A DNA stretch of 22,892 bases from Galactobacter sp. (GCF_022712295.1 NZ_JALAGT010000165.1:1-22892); one strand, 5' to 3'. Counted from the first letter of the stretch, positions 6,635 to 15,272 are shown. Made by a program: numbers and translations. Notes: generated by a model not told the origin, from the sequence alone.

Positions 6635-7923
6635 CTGCCCCTCTGACCGCGTTCCTGAGCGGTGAACCGCTCGGAGAGTTCTCCTTCGGCAATGGTCAGG
6701 CGACCTTCGACTATTCGGAGGACACCGCGCAGGATTCCACGCCGTTGTCACTGTCGATGCCACGAAGCCGTCAACACCACGGAAACCGTCCCGTGTCCGC
6801 ATTCCTCAAAGGCCTGCTGCCTGACAATCAAGCGGCCCTGGCCAACATGGCACGCGGCGCAGGAACGTCACCGAACTCCTTGCAGGGGCTTCTGGGCGCC
6901 TACGGCCGCGATGTGGCCGGTGCCCTGCAGATCCTCCCTACCGGAGAACCCAGCGATGACTCGACTCCCGGCAATCTGGACACAAGCCCCCTCCTGGACC
7001 ACGACAGCTTCGAGCGCCTTGTCGCAACCACTCGACAGGCTTACAGCAGCCCGGTTCCAGCCCAGAACGCCTTCCGGTTCTCGGTAGCCGGAGCCCAACC
7101 GAAACTGGCCCTGAGCATGAATTCGGCCGGCCAGTGGATCCAGCCCACCCGTGACATCGCCACCACACATCTGATCAAGCCACTCACCCACGATGTCACT
7201 GGTGGTGTCGCCGAGATGGAGATCCTGGAACAGATCACCATGCGGTCTGCCCGTTCACTAGGACTCGACGCACCTCAGATCCAGCTGTGGACGTCTGAAC
7301 GCACGGGCCAGCAGGCCCTCATCGTTCCGCGTTACGACCGCAAAATCGTGGGCAATCATGTGGTCCGCATCCACCAAGAGGACCTGTGCCAGGCTCTGGC
7401 CATACCGCCGGAGAAAAAGTACCAACATCGCGACAGTGGACCCGGGGTGGGCGCCATTGCTCGGCTCTTTGCCGATCGAGCTCCCCGCCAGCGTCACGAG
7501 CTGGGCGTCGCCTTCTTCCGGCTCCTGGTCTTCAACCTGGGCATCCTGGGGACCGACGCTCACGCCAAGAACTACTCACTGTTCCTGGACGGACGCGATG
7601 TGGCCATGACTCCGCTCTATGACTCGATCTCAGCGGCAGCCCACGCAACGCAGGTCCAGAACACGGGAGATCTGACGTTCCCGATGTCCATTAGCGGTGA
7701 ATACAAGTTCGATTCCATCTCCCCCCAAGGACTGCTCCGCGAAGGGAAACGCCTGGGACTCGACACTACTGCTGCGGAGAACATCATGAACGATCTTCTC
7801 CCCCGCATTCCGGCGGCCATGACGACCGCGGCCGAAGAGCTACACCGCGCAGACCTGGCCCAAATGCTCAGTGACGGGCTGAGCCGCCTCTCCCTCAGCC
7901 GACACTTCACCGGCCATGTCTGA
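6631..7923 (+). CDS. hipA: HipA-like serine/threonine kinase toxin
   Basis: A 430-residue HipA-family kinase, the toxin of a type II pair; the E. coli protein phosphorylates glutamyl-tRNA synthetase, and related kinases have other targets. The N-terminal subdomain is followed by the ATP-binding loop FRFSVAGAQPKLAL (148-161). Ser151 lies at about the position of the autophosphorylated serine of E. coli HipA. Further motifs are THLIKP (179-184), RYDR (234-237), HQEDLCQAL (248-256), the catalytic loop GTDAHAKN (307-314, with Asp309 and Asn314) and PLYDS (328-332, with metal-binding Asp331). All key residues are present, so it should be active. It overlaps hipB by four bases. Its stop lies 35 bases before the second palindrome and 275 bases before jetA on the same strand. 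Confidence 0.92.
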   Translation: MTAPLTAFLSGEPLGEFSFGNGQATFDYSEDTAQDSTPLSLSMPRSRQHHGNRPVSAFLKGLLPDNQAALANMARGAGTSPNSLQGLLGAYGRDVAGALQILPTGEPSDDSTPGNLDTSPLLDHDSFERLVATTRQAYSSPVPAQNAFRFSVAGAQPKLALSMNSAGQWIQPTRDIATTHLIKPLTHDVTGGVAEMEILEQITMRSARSLGLDAPQIQLWTSERTGQQALIVPRYDRKIVGNHVVRIHQEDLCQALAIPPEKKYQHRDSGPGVGAIARLFADRAPRQRHELGVAFFRLLVFNLGILGTDAHAKNYSLFLDGRDVAMTPLYDSISAAAHATQVQNTGDLTFPMSISGEYKFDSISPQGLLREGKRLGLDTTAAENIMNDLLPRIPAAMTTAAEELHRADLAQMLSDGLSRLSLSRHFTGHV

Positions 7924-7958
7924 CGAGGGCAAAGTGCGAGCGACGCTCCAACCGGCGA

Positions 7959-8000
7959 GTCACCGTTCGTGCACTTCCCTTAATGTGCACGAACAGTGAC
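7959..8000. promoter_or_regulatory. 42-base palindrome between hipA and jetA (copy 2)
   Basis: The arms GTCACCGTTCGTGCAC (7959-7974) and GTGCACGAACAGTGAC (7985-8000) match as inverted repeats at 15 of 16 positions around a 10-base centre. This is the same architecture as the palindrome in front of hipB: the left arm differs by one base and the right arm by two. It lies after hipA and ahead of the Wadjet operon. It is therefore a candidate operator for HipB control of jetABCD. A TAATGT -10-like hexamer (7981-7986) overlaps its centre. Confidence 0.75.
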
Positions 8001-8198
8001 ACCGACGCTCTGAGTCCCTCACTATCAGGCCGCCTTTCCAGGCTCAGGCTGTGCCCCTGCCAGACGGGCCCCGGACCACCCTTGGGCCCCGGGGAAGAGC
8101 AATACCTCGGCGAAGGGACCCAGCCCGAGTAGGGGAATCCGGGACGGGCAAGGCTCCGGAACACGCGATCCGTCGGCCTCGTCTGACACGATGGATCC
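8001..8198 (+). other. Spacer/leader ahead of the Wadjet operon
   Basis: About 200 non-coding bases separate the second palindrome from jetA. They hold a GC-rich foldable stretch with GGGCCCCGG repeated around 8068-8098. A CACGAT hexamer lies just before the jetA ATG and could be a -10 for a leaderless transcript. No convincing gene on either strand. Confidence 0.4.
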
Positions 8199-9812
8199 AT
8201 GTCCACGACCGCGGCTGGGCAACCGCCTCAGCACAGCCCCCAGCGCATGCATGCGCCTGGCGCCTACGCGCGCCTTTTGGAGCTGCGCCGCACCCGACAG
8301 GAGGACTCCGCCTGGTCCCTGTTGTGCGCGGACAACGCTGCACTGATCATGGGCACCTTGGGCAGGCACCTGGCGGGAGAAGTTCGCCGCATCGCCGCGG
8401 AAGACCTGATCGAGGCAGTGGAGCAGGACCTGGATGATCTCCGCTCCCGCGGCGAGGAACTTCCCCAGACCGCGCGCCGCTATTGTGCGGACTGGCGTTC
8501 CAACGGGTGGCTGATCGCCCGCCCGTCCTCGAGCAGCCGCGGGGAAACCTTCGAGCTCTCCGACGGCGCACTGCGTGCCATCCAGATCGCGGACTCGCTG
8601 ACCACGCCCAAGTCAGCAGTCACCGAGTCCAGGCTCGCAGCGATCTCCGGGCAGCTGACGGACCTCTCCGTGGATACAGATCCGGACCGTTCGCGGCAGC
8701 TGGCCACCCTCACGGCCCAGCGCGAGGCCCTTCACCAACGCATCGAGCGGATCCAGCGCGGCGAAGATCCGCCCATCGCCATGCGGGACGCGGTGGAACG
8801 CCTCCGCGACATCCTGACCCAGGCCGCGGAACTCCCCTCGGATTTCGGTCGTGTCAGGGCCCGCTTCGAGGAACTCAACGCCACCCTGCGGGAGCGCGTC
8901 CTGGAATCGGATGCCTCCCAGAAGCACGTCCTAGATGAGATGTTCCGAGGCGTGGACCTGATCGGGGAGTCCGATGAGGGCCGCAGTTTTGCCCAGTTCC
9001 TGCGCCTGGTGCTGGACCCGGAGGCGGGAGCAGCGTTGGACGACGATGTGGATCAGGTCCTGGACCGCGATTTCGCAGAGCAGCTCTCCCCGGCCGAGCG
9101 CCGATTCCTGCGCAGTTTCCGCGCCCTGCTCAAGCGTGAGGGCAAGGACATTCAGTCCTCCATCGCCGGCTTTGCCCGGGGCCTGCGCCGCTACGTGCAG
9201 TCCCAGGAATTTCACCGTGATCGCGCACTACGGGACCAACTGCGCGCAGCACTGACCGAGGGCCTCACCGCAGCGCCACACACCAAACCGTTCCGCGAGA
9301 CCGACATCGAACTGCAGCTCAGCGGCGTCCCGATGGCCGGAGTTGGTGCATTGGTCCTCTACGATCCCGGCGCCATGGAGACCGCAGAGGACCCACAGCT
9401 CATCCCAGACGCGGAGGTCTCGCTGGAGGAGCTACGGGCGTTGGCCCGTGAGACCGAGATCGACCTGGATGAGCTGCGCAACAACATCTCGACCACGCTG
9501 GCGCAGCACCCGGAAGCCAGCATCGGAGACGTCCTCACGGCTTTCCCCGCCACCCAGGGCGTGGCCTCGGTGGTTGGCCTGCTCAGCTTGGCCATGGGTG
9601 CCGTCCCGATCGGTGCCGCGGAACTGGTTCCTATGCCTGGTGGCGCGGCCCCGGCCGAGCACGGGACCTGCGCCGAAGGCGTCGCTCCGGGTGGGCCGCC
9701 ACCGGCCGTCGGACATTCCGGTTGCACCGAGCCCGTGGAGTGGGGAGCCCTGAACGGTGCCACGCATCGAGCCGATATCCCCCTGTACCGCTTCACGAGG
9801 ACCCCCGATTGA
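8199..9812 (+). CDS. jetA: Wadjet system subunit JetA (DUF3375)
   Basis: The kleisin-like subunit of the Wadjet anti-plasmid complex, comparable to MukF. In known systems JetA, JetB and JetC form an SMC-like machine that extrudes and detects small circular DNA for cleavage by JetD. The 537 residues fit DUF3375: YARLLELRRTRQEDSAWSLL then CADNAALIMGTLGRHL (residues about 23-58) is the characteristic N-terminus. A long helical middle region and RGLRRYVQS near 327-335 follow. Residues about 479-507, rich in Gly, Pro and Ala, interrupt the C-terminal part just before EPVEWGALNG and look inserted. The ATG at 8199 has no strong ribosome site; Met17 is an alternative start. Its stop overlaps the TTG of jetB. 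Confidence 0.9.
   Translation: MSTTAAGQPPQHSPQRMHAPGAYARLLELRRTRQEDSAWSLLCADNAALIMGTLGRHLAGEVRRIAAEDLIEAVEQDLDDLRSRGEELPQTARRYCADWRSNGWLIARPSSSSRGETFELSDGALRAIQIADSLTTPKSAVTESRLAAISGQLTDLSVDTDPDRSRQLATLTAQREALHQRIERIQRGEDPPIAMRDAVERLRDILTQAAELPSDFGRVRARFEELNATLRERVLESDASQKHVLDEMFRGVDLIGESDEGRSFAQFLRLVLDPEAGAALDDDVDQVLDRDFAEQLSPAERRFLRSFRALLKREGKDIQSSIAGFARGLRRYVQSQEFHRDRALRDQLRAALTEGLTAAPHTKPFRETDIELQLSGVPMAGVGALVLYDPGAMETAEDPQLIPDAEVSLEELRALARETEIDLDELRNNISTTLAQHPEASIGDVLTAFPATQGVASVVGLLSLAMGAVPIGAAELVPMPGGAAPAEHGTCAEGVAPGGPPPAVGHSGCTEPVEWGALNGATHRADIPLYRFTRTPD
9634..9717. repeat. Degenerate palindromic-element trace inside jetA
   Basis: ATGCCTGGTGGCGCGG at the left and CCGTCGGACATT at the right bracket about 84 bases encoding a Gly/Pro/Ala-rich stretch in JetA. 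The right end matches the CGTCGGGCATT end of the SulP element except for one base. The left end is only partly matching, so membership in the family is tentative. Confidence 0.4.
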
Positions 9813-10549
9813 GTCAATCACCAACCGAACCCACCGCAACCACCGCAGGGCTGCTGTGGGCTGAGGACACCGGGACGCTGCCCGAGGCCTCCCGTCGTGC
9901 ACTGCTCGCCCTGGTTCGCGGACCGTATCTTGACCAGCGCGACAAGCCGCAACTGTTCTCCGCCCTGATCACCGACCAGGACGCCATCCGATCTCAACTG
10001 CACAACCTCTTCCTTGAATTGCACCTGCATCAACAGGCCGGAGTCGCGTTTGTGCGTAATGTGGCCACGCCTGAGTTGGCCACGCCCGCGGCGGTCCGCT
10101 CACACACGTTGACCTTCCTGGACACGGCCATGCTCCTGGTTCTGAGACAGCTCCTGCTCGCCGCTCCGGCAGAGACCCGCGTGATCGTGGGTCGGGAGGA
10201 AGTCACTGACCAACTCAAAGTGTTCAGGACCAGGGACCGCGACGAGGCGGATTTCCGCAAGCGCCTCAACGCCTCGTGGAACACCATGATGAACAAACTC
10301 AATGTGCTGAAGAAGGTCAGTTGTGGGGAATCCGACGAGGACCAGCGGGTAGAGATCTCCCCGGTGCTGCGCCTGATCATGGACGCAGAACAGAATGGTG
10401 CCATCCGTGCCGAGTATCAGCGCATCGCTGCTGCTGAAGGCCAGACCTTTCTCGACGCTGCCGAGGGTGAGGGGCACGTTGGGGAAGCGGCCGGCGATGA
10501 CGCCGAAGATGCCCTCGACAACGGATCTGGCAGGCAGGACGACGAATGA
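9809..10549 (+). CDS. jetB: Wadjet system subunit JetB (DUF4194)
   Basis: The MukE-like subunit of Wadjet, which joins JetA and the SMC-like ATPase JetC. It has 246 residues when started at the TTG at 9809. That TTG overlaps the jetA stop (TTGA) and has GAGGA about 8 bases upstream. The DUF4194 body includes ALLALVRGPYLDQ (residues about 32-44), a winged-helix-like middle part, and DEADFRKRLNASWNTMMNKL with LNVLKKV further on. The last 30 residues are acidic and low-complexity (AEGEGHVGEAAGDDAEDAL), beyond the conserved part. It overlaps the jetC ATG as ATGA, so translation of all four subunits appears coupled. Confidence 0.9.
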   Translation: MSQSPTEPTATTAGLLWAEDTGTLPEASRRALLALVRGPYLDQRDKPQLFSALITDQDAIRSQLHNLFLELHLHQQAGVAFVRNVATPELATPAAVRSHTLTFLDTAMLLVLRQLLLAAPAETRVIVGREEVTDQLKVFRTRDRDEADFRKRLNASWNTMMNKLNVLKKVSCGESDEDQRVEISPVLRLIMDAEQNGAIRAEYQRIAAAEGQTFLDAAEGEGHVGEAAGDDAEDALDNGSGRQDDE

Positions 10550-13500
10550 GCAAGCAGGCATTATTCACCGATCCACAGTCTCGTCAGTACCGGCTGGCGC
10601 GGGTGGAACTGATCAACTGGGGCACGTTCCACGGCATCGCCTCTCTCGACGTGGCGCGGCAGGGACACCTGATCACCGGTGCATCCGGATCGGGGAAGTC
10701 GTCGCTGCTTGACGCCATCGCGACGGTGCTGACGCCGCGGAAGTGGTTGCGCTACAACACGGCGGCCCAGGATGCCGGGACCCGCGGTGGGGACCGAACC
10801 CTCATGTCCTACCTGCGAGGGGCGTGGAGCAAGCAGGCCGATGACGACGAGGACACCACGGTGTCCCAGTACCTGCGCCGCGCCACCACCTTCTCGGGGT
10901 TGTTGCTTCGGTACGACTACGCCGCTGGGGACCAGGGCTCCAGCGTGACGTTGGCCAGGCTGTTCCACGTGAAGGGCACCAGCACTGACTCCTCCGAGAT
11001 CAAGGACCTGGCCTTCGCCACGGCCGGACCGACCGTGCAGGCCCCGAAACTCGCCGATCTGGCGCCATATGCTCGCAACGGTATAGACGTACGAGCCGCC
11101 AAACACAACTTCCCCGACGCCACCATCACCTCCACCGGATCTCACTCCCGGTACTTCGGGCGGCTACGCCGCGAGTTCAAGCTCCCCAACGACACCGCCC
11201 TGCAGCTGCTGCACCGCACCCAGGCCGCGAAGAATCTGGGTTCCCTCGACCGGCTCTTCCGCGACTACATGCTGGACGAGCCGGAGACGTTCGCGACGAC
11301 CGCCACCGCCGTGGGTCAGTTCGTGGACCTGAAGGAGGCCCACCGGATGGTGGTGCAGGCCCGCAAACAATTGCAGATGCTCAACGAACTCCAGGTGCGG
11401 GCGGATCAATTCGAGTCCTCCGCGGCGGCGGCCGATCACGCTCACGTCCTTTGGGATTCGGTGCAGGAATTCGCTAACCGGCTGGGTCTGGACCTTGCAC
11501 GGCAAGACCTGGAGCGGCTCTCCCGGAACCGCATCGAGGCCCGTACCACTCTGGATACGGCGGAGGAAGCCGTGGCCACTTGTGAGGAGGAGCTCGCCCG
11601 CGCCGAGGCTCTGGTCAGGGACAACGGCGGGGAACGTATCGAAGTAGAACGCGAACGACTCGCTCGGGCTGTCTCCGATGCGGCATCCGTGGCGTCACGC
11701 CGCGCGGACCTGGAGGAGGAACTACGGGAAGTCGGCATCGACATCCCGGCAGATGCCACGGAGTACCTGCAATTGGCCTCTTTGGCGCAGGACGCCAACA
11801 CGCCTTCCGGCTTCACCGACGCGGCCGAGTTCGCCCAGCGCAGCAAGCTCCAAGCTGACCTCAAGGAGACCGCAGCTCAGCTTGAAGCACTGAAGGGAAG
11901 ACGCTCCAACCTGGACCCGCGCCGCCTCGCGGCCCGCGCACAGATCGCCAAGGCCATCGGAACCTCGGAGGGAGCCCTGCCGTTCTCTGGCGAGCTGATC
12001 GACGTGGAACCGGAGTACTCGGAATGGACCGGTGCCATCGAACGCGTGCTGCGCCCACTGGCACAAACCATGCTGGTGCGGACCAATGACCTGAAACGGG
12101 TGCGAGAGTTCGTGAACAACCACCACCTGGGCACACGATTGGTCTTCGAAGAAGTGCCTGTCCGGGTGGACACCCCGCGACCTGTGGGCGGCGATTCCCT
12201 GGTGCACCGGATTCGCGTAACAGATTCCCCGTTCGCAGCCTGGTTGCAGGAACGGCTGGCCCGCCGCTTCGATTTCACCTGCGTGGACTCCCCGAACGAG
12301 CTGGGCCGGCACGAGCGTGCCGTGACCATCACCGGCCTGGTGAAGCATCCGCATGGTCGCTACGAGAAGGATGATCGCACTCAGGTCCAGGACACCAGTA
12401 CGTGGGTGCTCGGTTCCGACAACGAGGCCAAGACCGAGCGTCTCATCACCGCTTACAAGGCAACGCAACAACACCTGAGTGCCGTGCAAGCGAGCATCGA
12501 CCGTCAGGCGGCGGAGGATGCTGCCGCGCGCAAACGCGCGGACCTCACCAGACGTTTGGCCAAGCGGCCCTACTCCGAGGTGGATGTGGCCGCCGCAGAG
12601 TCCCACTTAGCGGAACAACGCAAGGCTCTGGAGTCCCTGACGCAGGGAAATGCGCCCCTGGAGCAGGCGTTGGCTGCCCAGCGCCGCGCGGAGGCCACAC
12701 GAGCCGGTGCGCGCGAACACGAGCGCGAGTGCGACCGCGCCCTGGCCAGGCTGGACTCGCAAGTGGATCAGCTTCAGGGCCAAGTGCGCACGCTCTCCGA
12801 GCAACTCGGCGGAACCGACCTGGAAGCGGAGGTCCGGGATTCCCTGGATCGGCTCTTCCGCGAACACACCCGTAGACCCTCCCGGGAGTCGTTGCCGGGC
12901 GTCGCCGCAGCCGTCACCCGGAACCTTTCCCTGCAGGAGCGTGCCCACCGGGATACGGGTGCACAGGCCAAGGCCGCCTTCGAACGCAGCGCCGACCGCT
13001 TCTGCCGTGAATTTGCCGAAGCTTCCGCCGACCTCACGGTGAACATCGACGACCGTGGTTCCTATCGAGAGCTGCGTGCCCGTATCGCCGAGCGGGGACT
13101 GCCGGAGTTCGAGGAACGTTTCGCCACCATGCTGCGCGATCGTTCCCGGGACGTCGTCGCCGAGCTGTTGGACGAGATCATGTCCGCAGGCCGGGCGGTA
13201 CGTGAACGGATCGAGCCGGTCAACGCCTCGCTGGCCCGCTCCCCCTTCGACACAGGTATCACCTTGCGTATTCGTGTGAAGGAGAGTCGCGGAGCCGAGG
13301 TCAACGAGTTCCTGTCGCAACTACAGAGCATCGCCTCCGGTTCCTGGACCGACGGCACCTCGGAGCAGGATCTCCAGGCCGCAGAGCAACGTTTCGCCGT
13401 GCTGGATTCCCTCATGACTCGGCTCGGCTCCTCGCAACCGGCGGACGAGGCCTGGAAGCGGCGTTGCCTCGACACGCGGGAACACATGAGCTTCCAGGCC

Positions 13501-14109
13501 TTGGAAGTCGACGAATCCGGCGGCGTCGTCAACGTCAACGATTCCTCCGTTGGGCTCTCCGGTGGCCAGCGGCAGCGTCTCGTGATCTTCTGCCTCGCCG
13601 CAGCCTTGCGGTATCAGTTGGTGGAGGACGTGGAAGACAGGCCGCTCTACTCCACGATCGTGCTGGATGAAGCCTTCGACAAGGCTGACTCCGCCTACAC
13701 TCGCCGCGCCTTGGACGTCTTCCGCGAATTCGGCTTCCACCTGCTCCTCGCCACGCCTCAGAAACTGCTCTCCACGATCGAGCCCTACATCGGCGGCATC
13801 ACCGTGGTCTCCAACCCGACCCGGAACAGGTCGCAGTTGGCTGCGGTGCCGTGGGAGGAGATCGGTACTCATACCGGAGGAGCTATGCCCGACGGCGCGA
13901 GTCCGGCTTCCGGCTCCACTTGTTCCGTCCCAGCGCTGACCGGCACGCCTGCGGCGCGACCGCAGGTGCGCGGAACGCGCGCCACAGTGGAGGCCCCGCA
14001 CGCCCAGGGCGTCGAGTCCGGTGAGACAACCGAGGAAGGTGTGTCCACGGCGTCGGGCACTGGTTCTCGTGCCGAGAGCGACCCCAACGATGAGGCGACC
14101 CTGTGGTGA
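10546..14109 (+). CDS. jetC: Wadjet SMC-like ATPase JetC
   Basis: The motor subunit of Wadjet, a MukB/SMC-like ATPase of 1187 residues. Walker A is GASGSGKSS at residues 45-53. Long coiled-coil arms flank a hinge-like region around 490-620 (for example LRPLAQTMLVRTNDLKRVRE). The ABC signature LSGGQRQR lies near 1004-1011 and Walker B IVLDEAFDKAD near 1039-1050, followed by the ATPQKLL switch region. All ATPase motifs are intact. The conserved protein ends around SQLAAVPWEE. After it comes an extra tail of roughly 70 residues, low in complexity and largely encoded by a palindromic-element-bounded segment (13886-14059). It is translationally coupled to jetB (ATGA), and its stop overlaps the jetD start. 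Confidence 0.95.
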   Translation: MSKQALFTDPQSRQYRLARVELINWGTFHGIASLDVARQGHLITGASGSGKSSLLDAIATVLTPRKWLRYNTAAQDAGTRGGDRTLMSYLRGAWSKQADDDEDTTVSQYLRRATTFSGLLLRYDYAAGDQGSSVTLARLFHVKGTSTDSSEIKDLAFATAGPTVQAPKLADLAPYARNGIDVRAAKHNFPDATITSTGSHSRYFGRLRREFKLPNDTALQLLHRTQAAKNLGSLDRLFRDYMLDEPETFATTATAVGQFVDLKEAHRMVVQARKQLQMLNELQVRADQFESSAAAADHAHVLWDSVQEFANRLGLDLARQDLERLSRNRIEARTTLDTAEEAVATCEEELARAEALVRDNGGERIEVERERLARAVSDAASVASRRADLEEELREVGIDIPADATEYLQLASLAQDANTPSGFTDAAEFAQRSKLQADLKETAAQLEALKGRRSNLDPRRLAARAQIAKAIGTSEGALPFSGELIDVEPEYSEWTGAIERVLRPLAQTMLVRTNDLKRVREFVNNHHLGTRLVFEEVPVRVDTPRPVGGDSLVHRIRVTDSPFAAWLQERLARRFDFTCVDSPNELGRHERAVTITGLVKHPHGRYEKDDRTQVQDTSTWVLGSDNEAKTERLITAYKATQQHLSAVQASIDRQAAEDAAARKRADLTRRLAKRPYSEVDVAAAESHLAEQRKALESLTQGNAPLEQALAAQRRAEATRAGAREHERECDRALARLDSQVDQLQGQVRTLSEQLGGTDLEAEVRDSLDRLFREHTRRPSRESLPGVAAAVTRNLSLQERAHRDTGAQAKAAFERSADRFCREFAEASADLTVNIDDRGSYRELRARIAERGLPEFEERFATMLRDRSRDVVAELLDEIMSAGRAVRERIEPVNASLARSPFDTGITLRIRVKESRGAEVNEFLSQLQSIASGSWTDGTSEQDLQAAEQRFAVLDSLMTRLGSSQPADEAWKRRCLDTREHMSFQALEVDESGGVVNVNDSSVGLSGGQRQRLVIFCLAAALRYQLVEDVEDRPLYSTIVLDEAFDKADSAYTRRALDVFREFGFHLLLATPQKLLSTIEPYIGGITVVSNPTRNRSQLAAVPWEEIGTHTGGAMPDGASPASGSTCSVPALTGTPAARPQVRGTRATVEAPHAQGVESGETTEEGVSTASGTGSRAESDPNDEATLW
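13886..14059. repeat. Palindromic-element-bounded segment encoding the JetC tail
   Basis: TGCCCGACG (13886-13894) and CGTCGGGCA (14051-14059) are perfect inverted copies of the same end motif seen in the SulP and DUF218 genes. The 174-base interior contains further hairpins, such as CCTGCGG-CGCGA-CCGCAGG (13948-13966). It encodes a low-complexity tail starting MPDGASPASG, beyond the conserved end of JetC. Confidence 0.6.
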
Positions 14110-15272
14110 GCGGCCCCGTGGCACCGGACGATGCGAGGGAGCGCGCGGCGAAGCTGGCCCGACGGAATCTGGGGGACTGGGCCGTCTCCCCCGCCGCTGC
14201 CGAAGCCGCGCGGTTCGAGCTGCCCTTGCACCCGCCCACCGAGCGTGCCGTGCTCGCCGATCAAAGTGCGGCGCGGTCCTGGGCGGATGCGTGGCGCGGA
14301 ATCGACGGCGTGCAGTGGGACGACCGGAAGTGGTCTCGAGTGGGAACGCAGTCGGTGCCGATTCGGCTGGACTTGGCCACGGCTACGGTGATTTCTCGGT
14401 TCGCGGGGCGGGCGACCAGTGGCGATTGGGCACGCGCGCTGGAACTGGTGGCGGCAGCACGTGAGGCCTTCTCGGTGGAAGATCTGGAGAACACCGAACT
14501 CGGCCGCACCATGGCGTCGAAGCTGCCTGCTCTACTTAAACTTCCGGCCACGGACGCGCGCCTCTGCCTGGGACTGGCCGGCTGGTTGTCCACACATGAC
14601 GTATCCGGCATGTATCTGCGCCAGGTTCCCCTGCCTGGGGTGGACACCAAATGGCTCGGGAAGCACCGTGGCCTCGTCACGGCACTGGTGCGGGCCGCCA
14701 CCAGGCGCGATGACCTGGGGCTGGCCTCCGCGCCGGAGCGGACCCGCGTTCGGATACTCGACCCCGCTGCGGCACCGGCACTGGCCGCACTGGGGCTCAC
14801 CGACGTCGAGGCGCCGCTGGACGAGTTGGCGTCGCTGCGCATCACCGCGTCCGTAGTGCTGGTCGTGGAGAACCGCGAGACACTGCTGGCGCTGCCGTTA
14901 TTGCCTGGGGTGGTCGCCGTGGAGGGTCACGGGTATGGGGCCGGGCCGCGGCTGGCTGCGCTTCCCTGGATGTCATCTGCACGGGTGCTGTATTGGGGCG
15001 ACCTGGACTCTCACGGACTGGCGATCCTTGATCAGTTCCGCTCACGATTCCCCGAAGCGGAGTCGGTGTTGATGGACGTGGGCACGCTCGAGGCTCATCG
15101 GACGCTGTGGGTGCCGGAACCCTCACCGAGCGCGGCTTCGATGCCGCGGCTGAGTCCTTTGGAGTCCGAGTCCCTGGCCCTGCTTCGTTCCACTGGGGAT
15201 ATGCGGCTGGAGCAGGAACGGATCCCGTGGCCGTGGGTGCTGTCGGGTCTAGGTGCCGCACTGGCGTCCTGA
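14106..15272 (+). CDS. jetD: Wadjet nuclease subunit JetD (DUF3322/DUF2220, TOPRIM)
   Basis: The nuclease of Wadjet, which cuts closed circular DNA captured by the JetABC complex. It has 388 residues. The N-terminal DUF3322 part includes WDDRKWSRVGTQSVPIRLDL (about 75-94). The C-terminal DUF2220/TOPRIM part carries VENRET with Glu255 and YWGDLDSHGLAIL with Asp299 and Asp301, the expected metal-binding acidic set. I chose the GTG at 14106 because it overlaps the jetC stop as GTGA, like the other junctions; the adjacent GTG at 14103 is also possible. The key residues are intact, so the system looks complete and functional. It is followed by 117 non-coding bases and a convergent gene. Confidence 0.92.
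   Translation: MSGPVAPDDARERAAKLARRNLGDWAVSPAAAEAARFELPLHPPTERAVLADQSAARSWADAWRGIDGVQWDDRKWSRVGTQSVPIRLDLATATVISRFAGRATSGDWARALELVAAAREAFSVEDLENTELGRTMASKLPALLKLPATDARLCLGLAGWLSTHDVSGMYLRQVPLPGVDTKWLGKHRGLVTALVRAATRRDDLGLASAPERTRVRILDPAAAPALAALGLTDVEAPLDELASLRITASVVLVVENRETLLALPLLPGVVAVEGHGYGAGPRLAALPWMSSARVLYWGDLDSHGLAILDQFRSRFPEAESVLMDVGTLEAHRTLWVPEPSPSAASMPRLSPLESESLALLRSTGDMRLEQERIPWPWVLSGLGAALAS

Noticed and set aside
7959..8000. Rho-independent terminator of hipBA at the second palindrome
   Set aside because: The 10-base centre, lack of a T-run and near-identity to the site before hipB fit a protein-binding site better.
11722..14124. Several open frames of 237-294 codons on the minus strand within jetC
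   Set aside because: They are antisense shadows; the JetC frame has all the expected ATPase motifs throughout.
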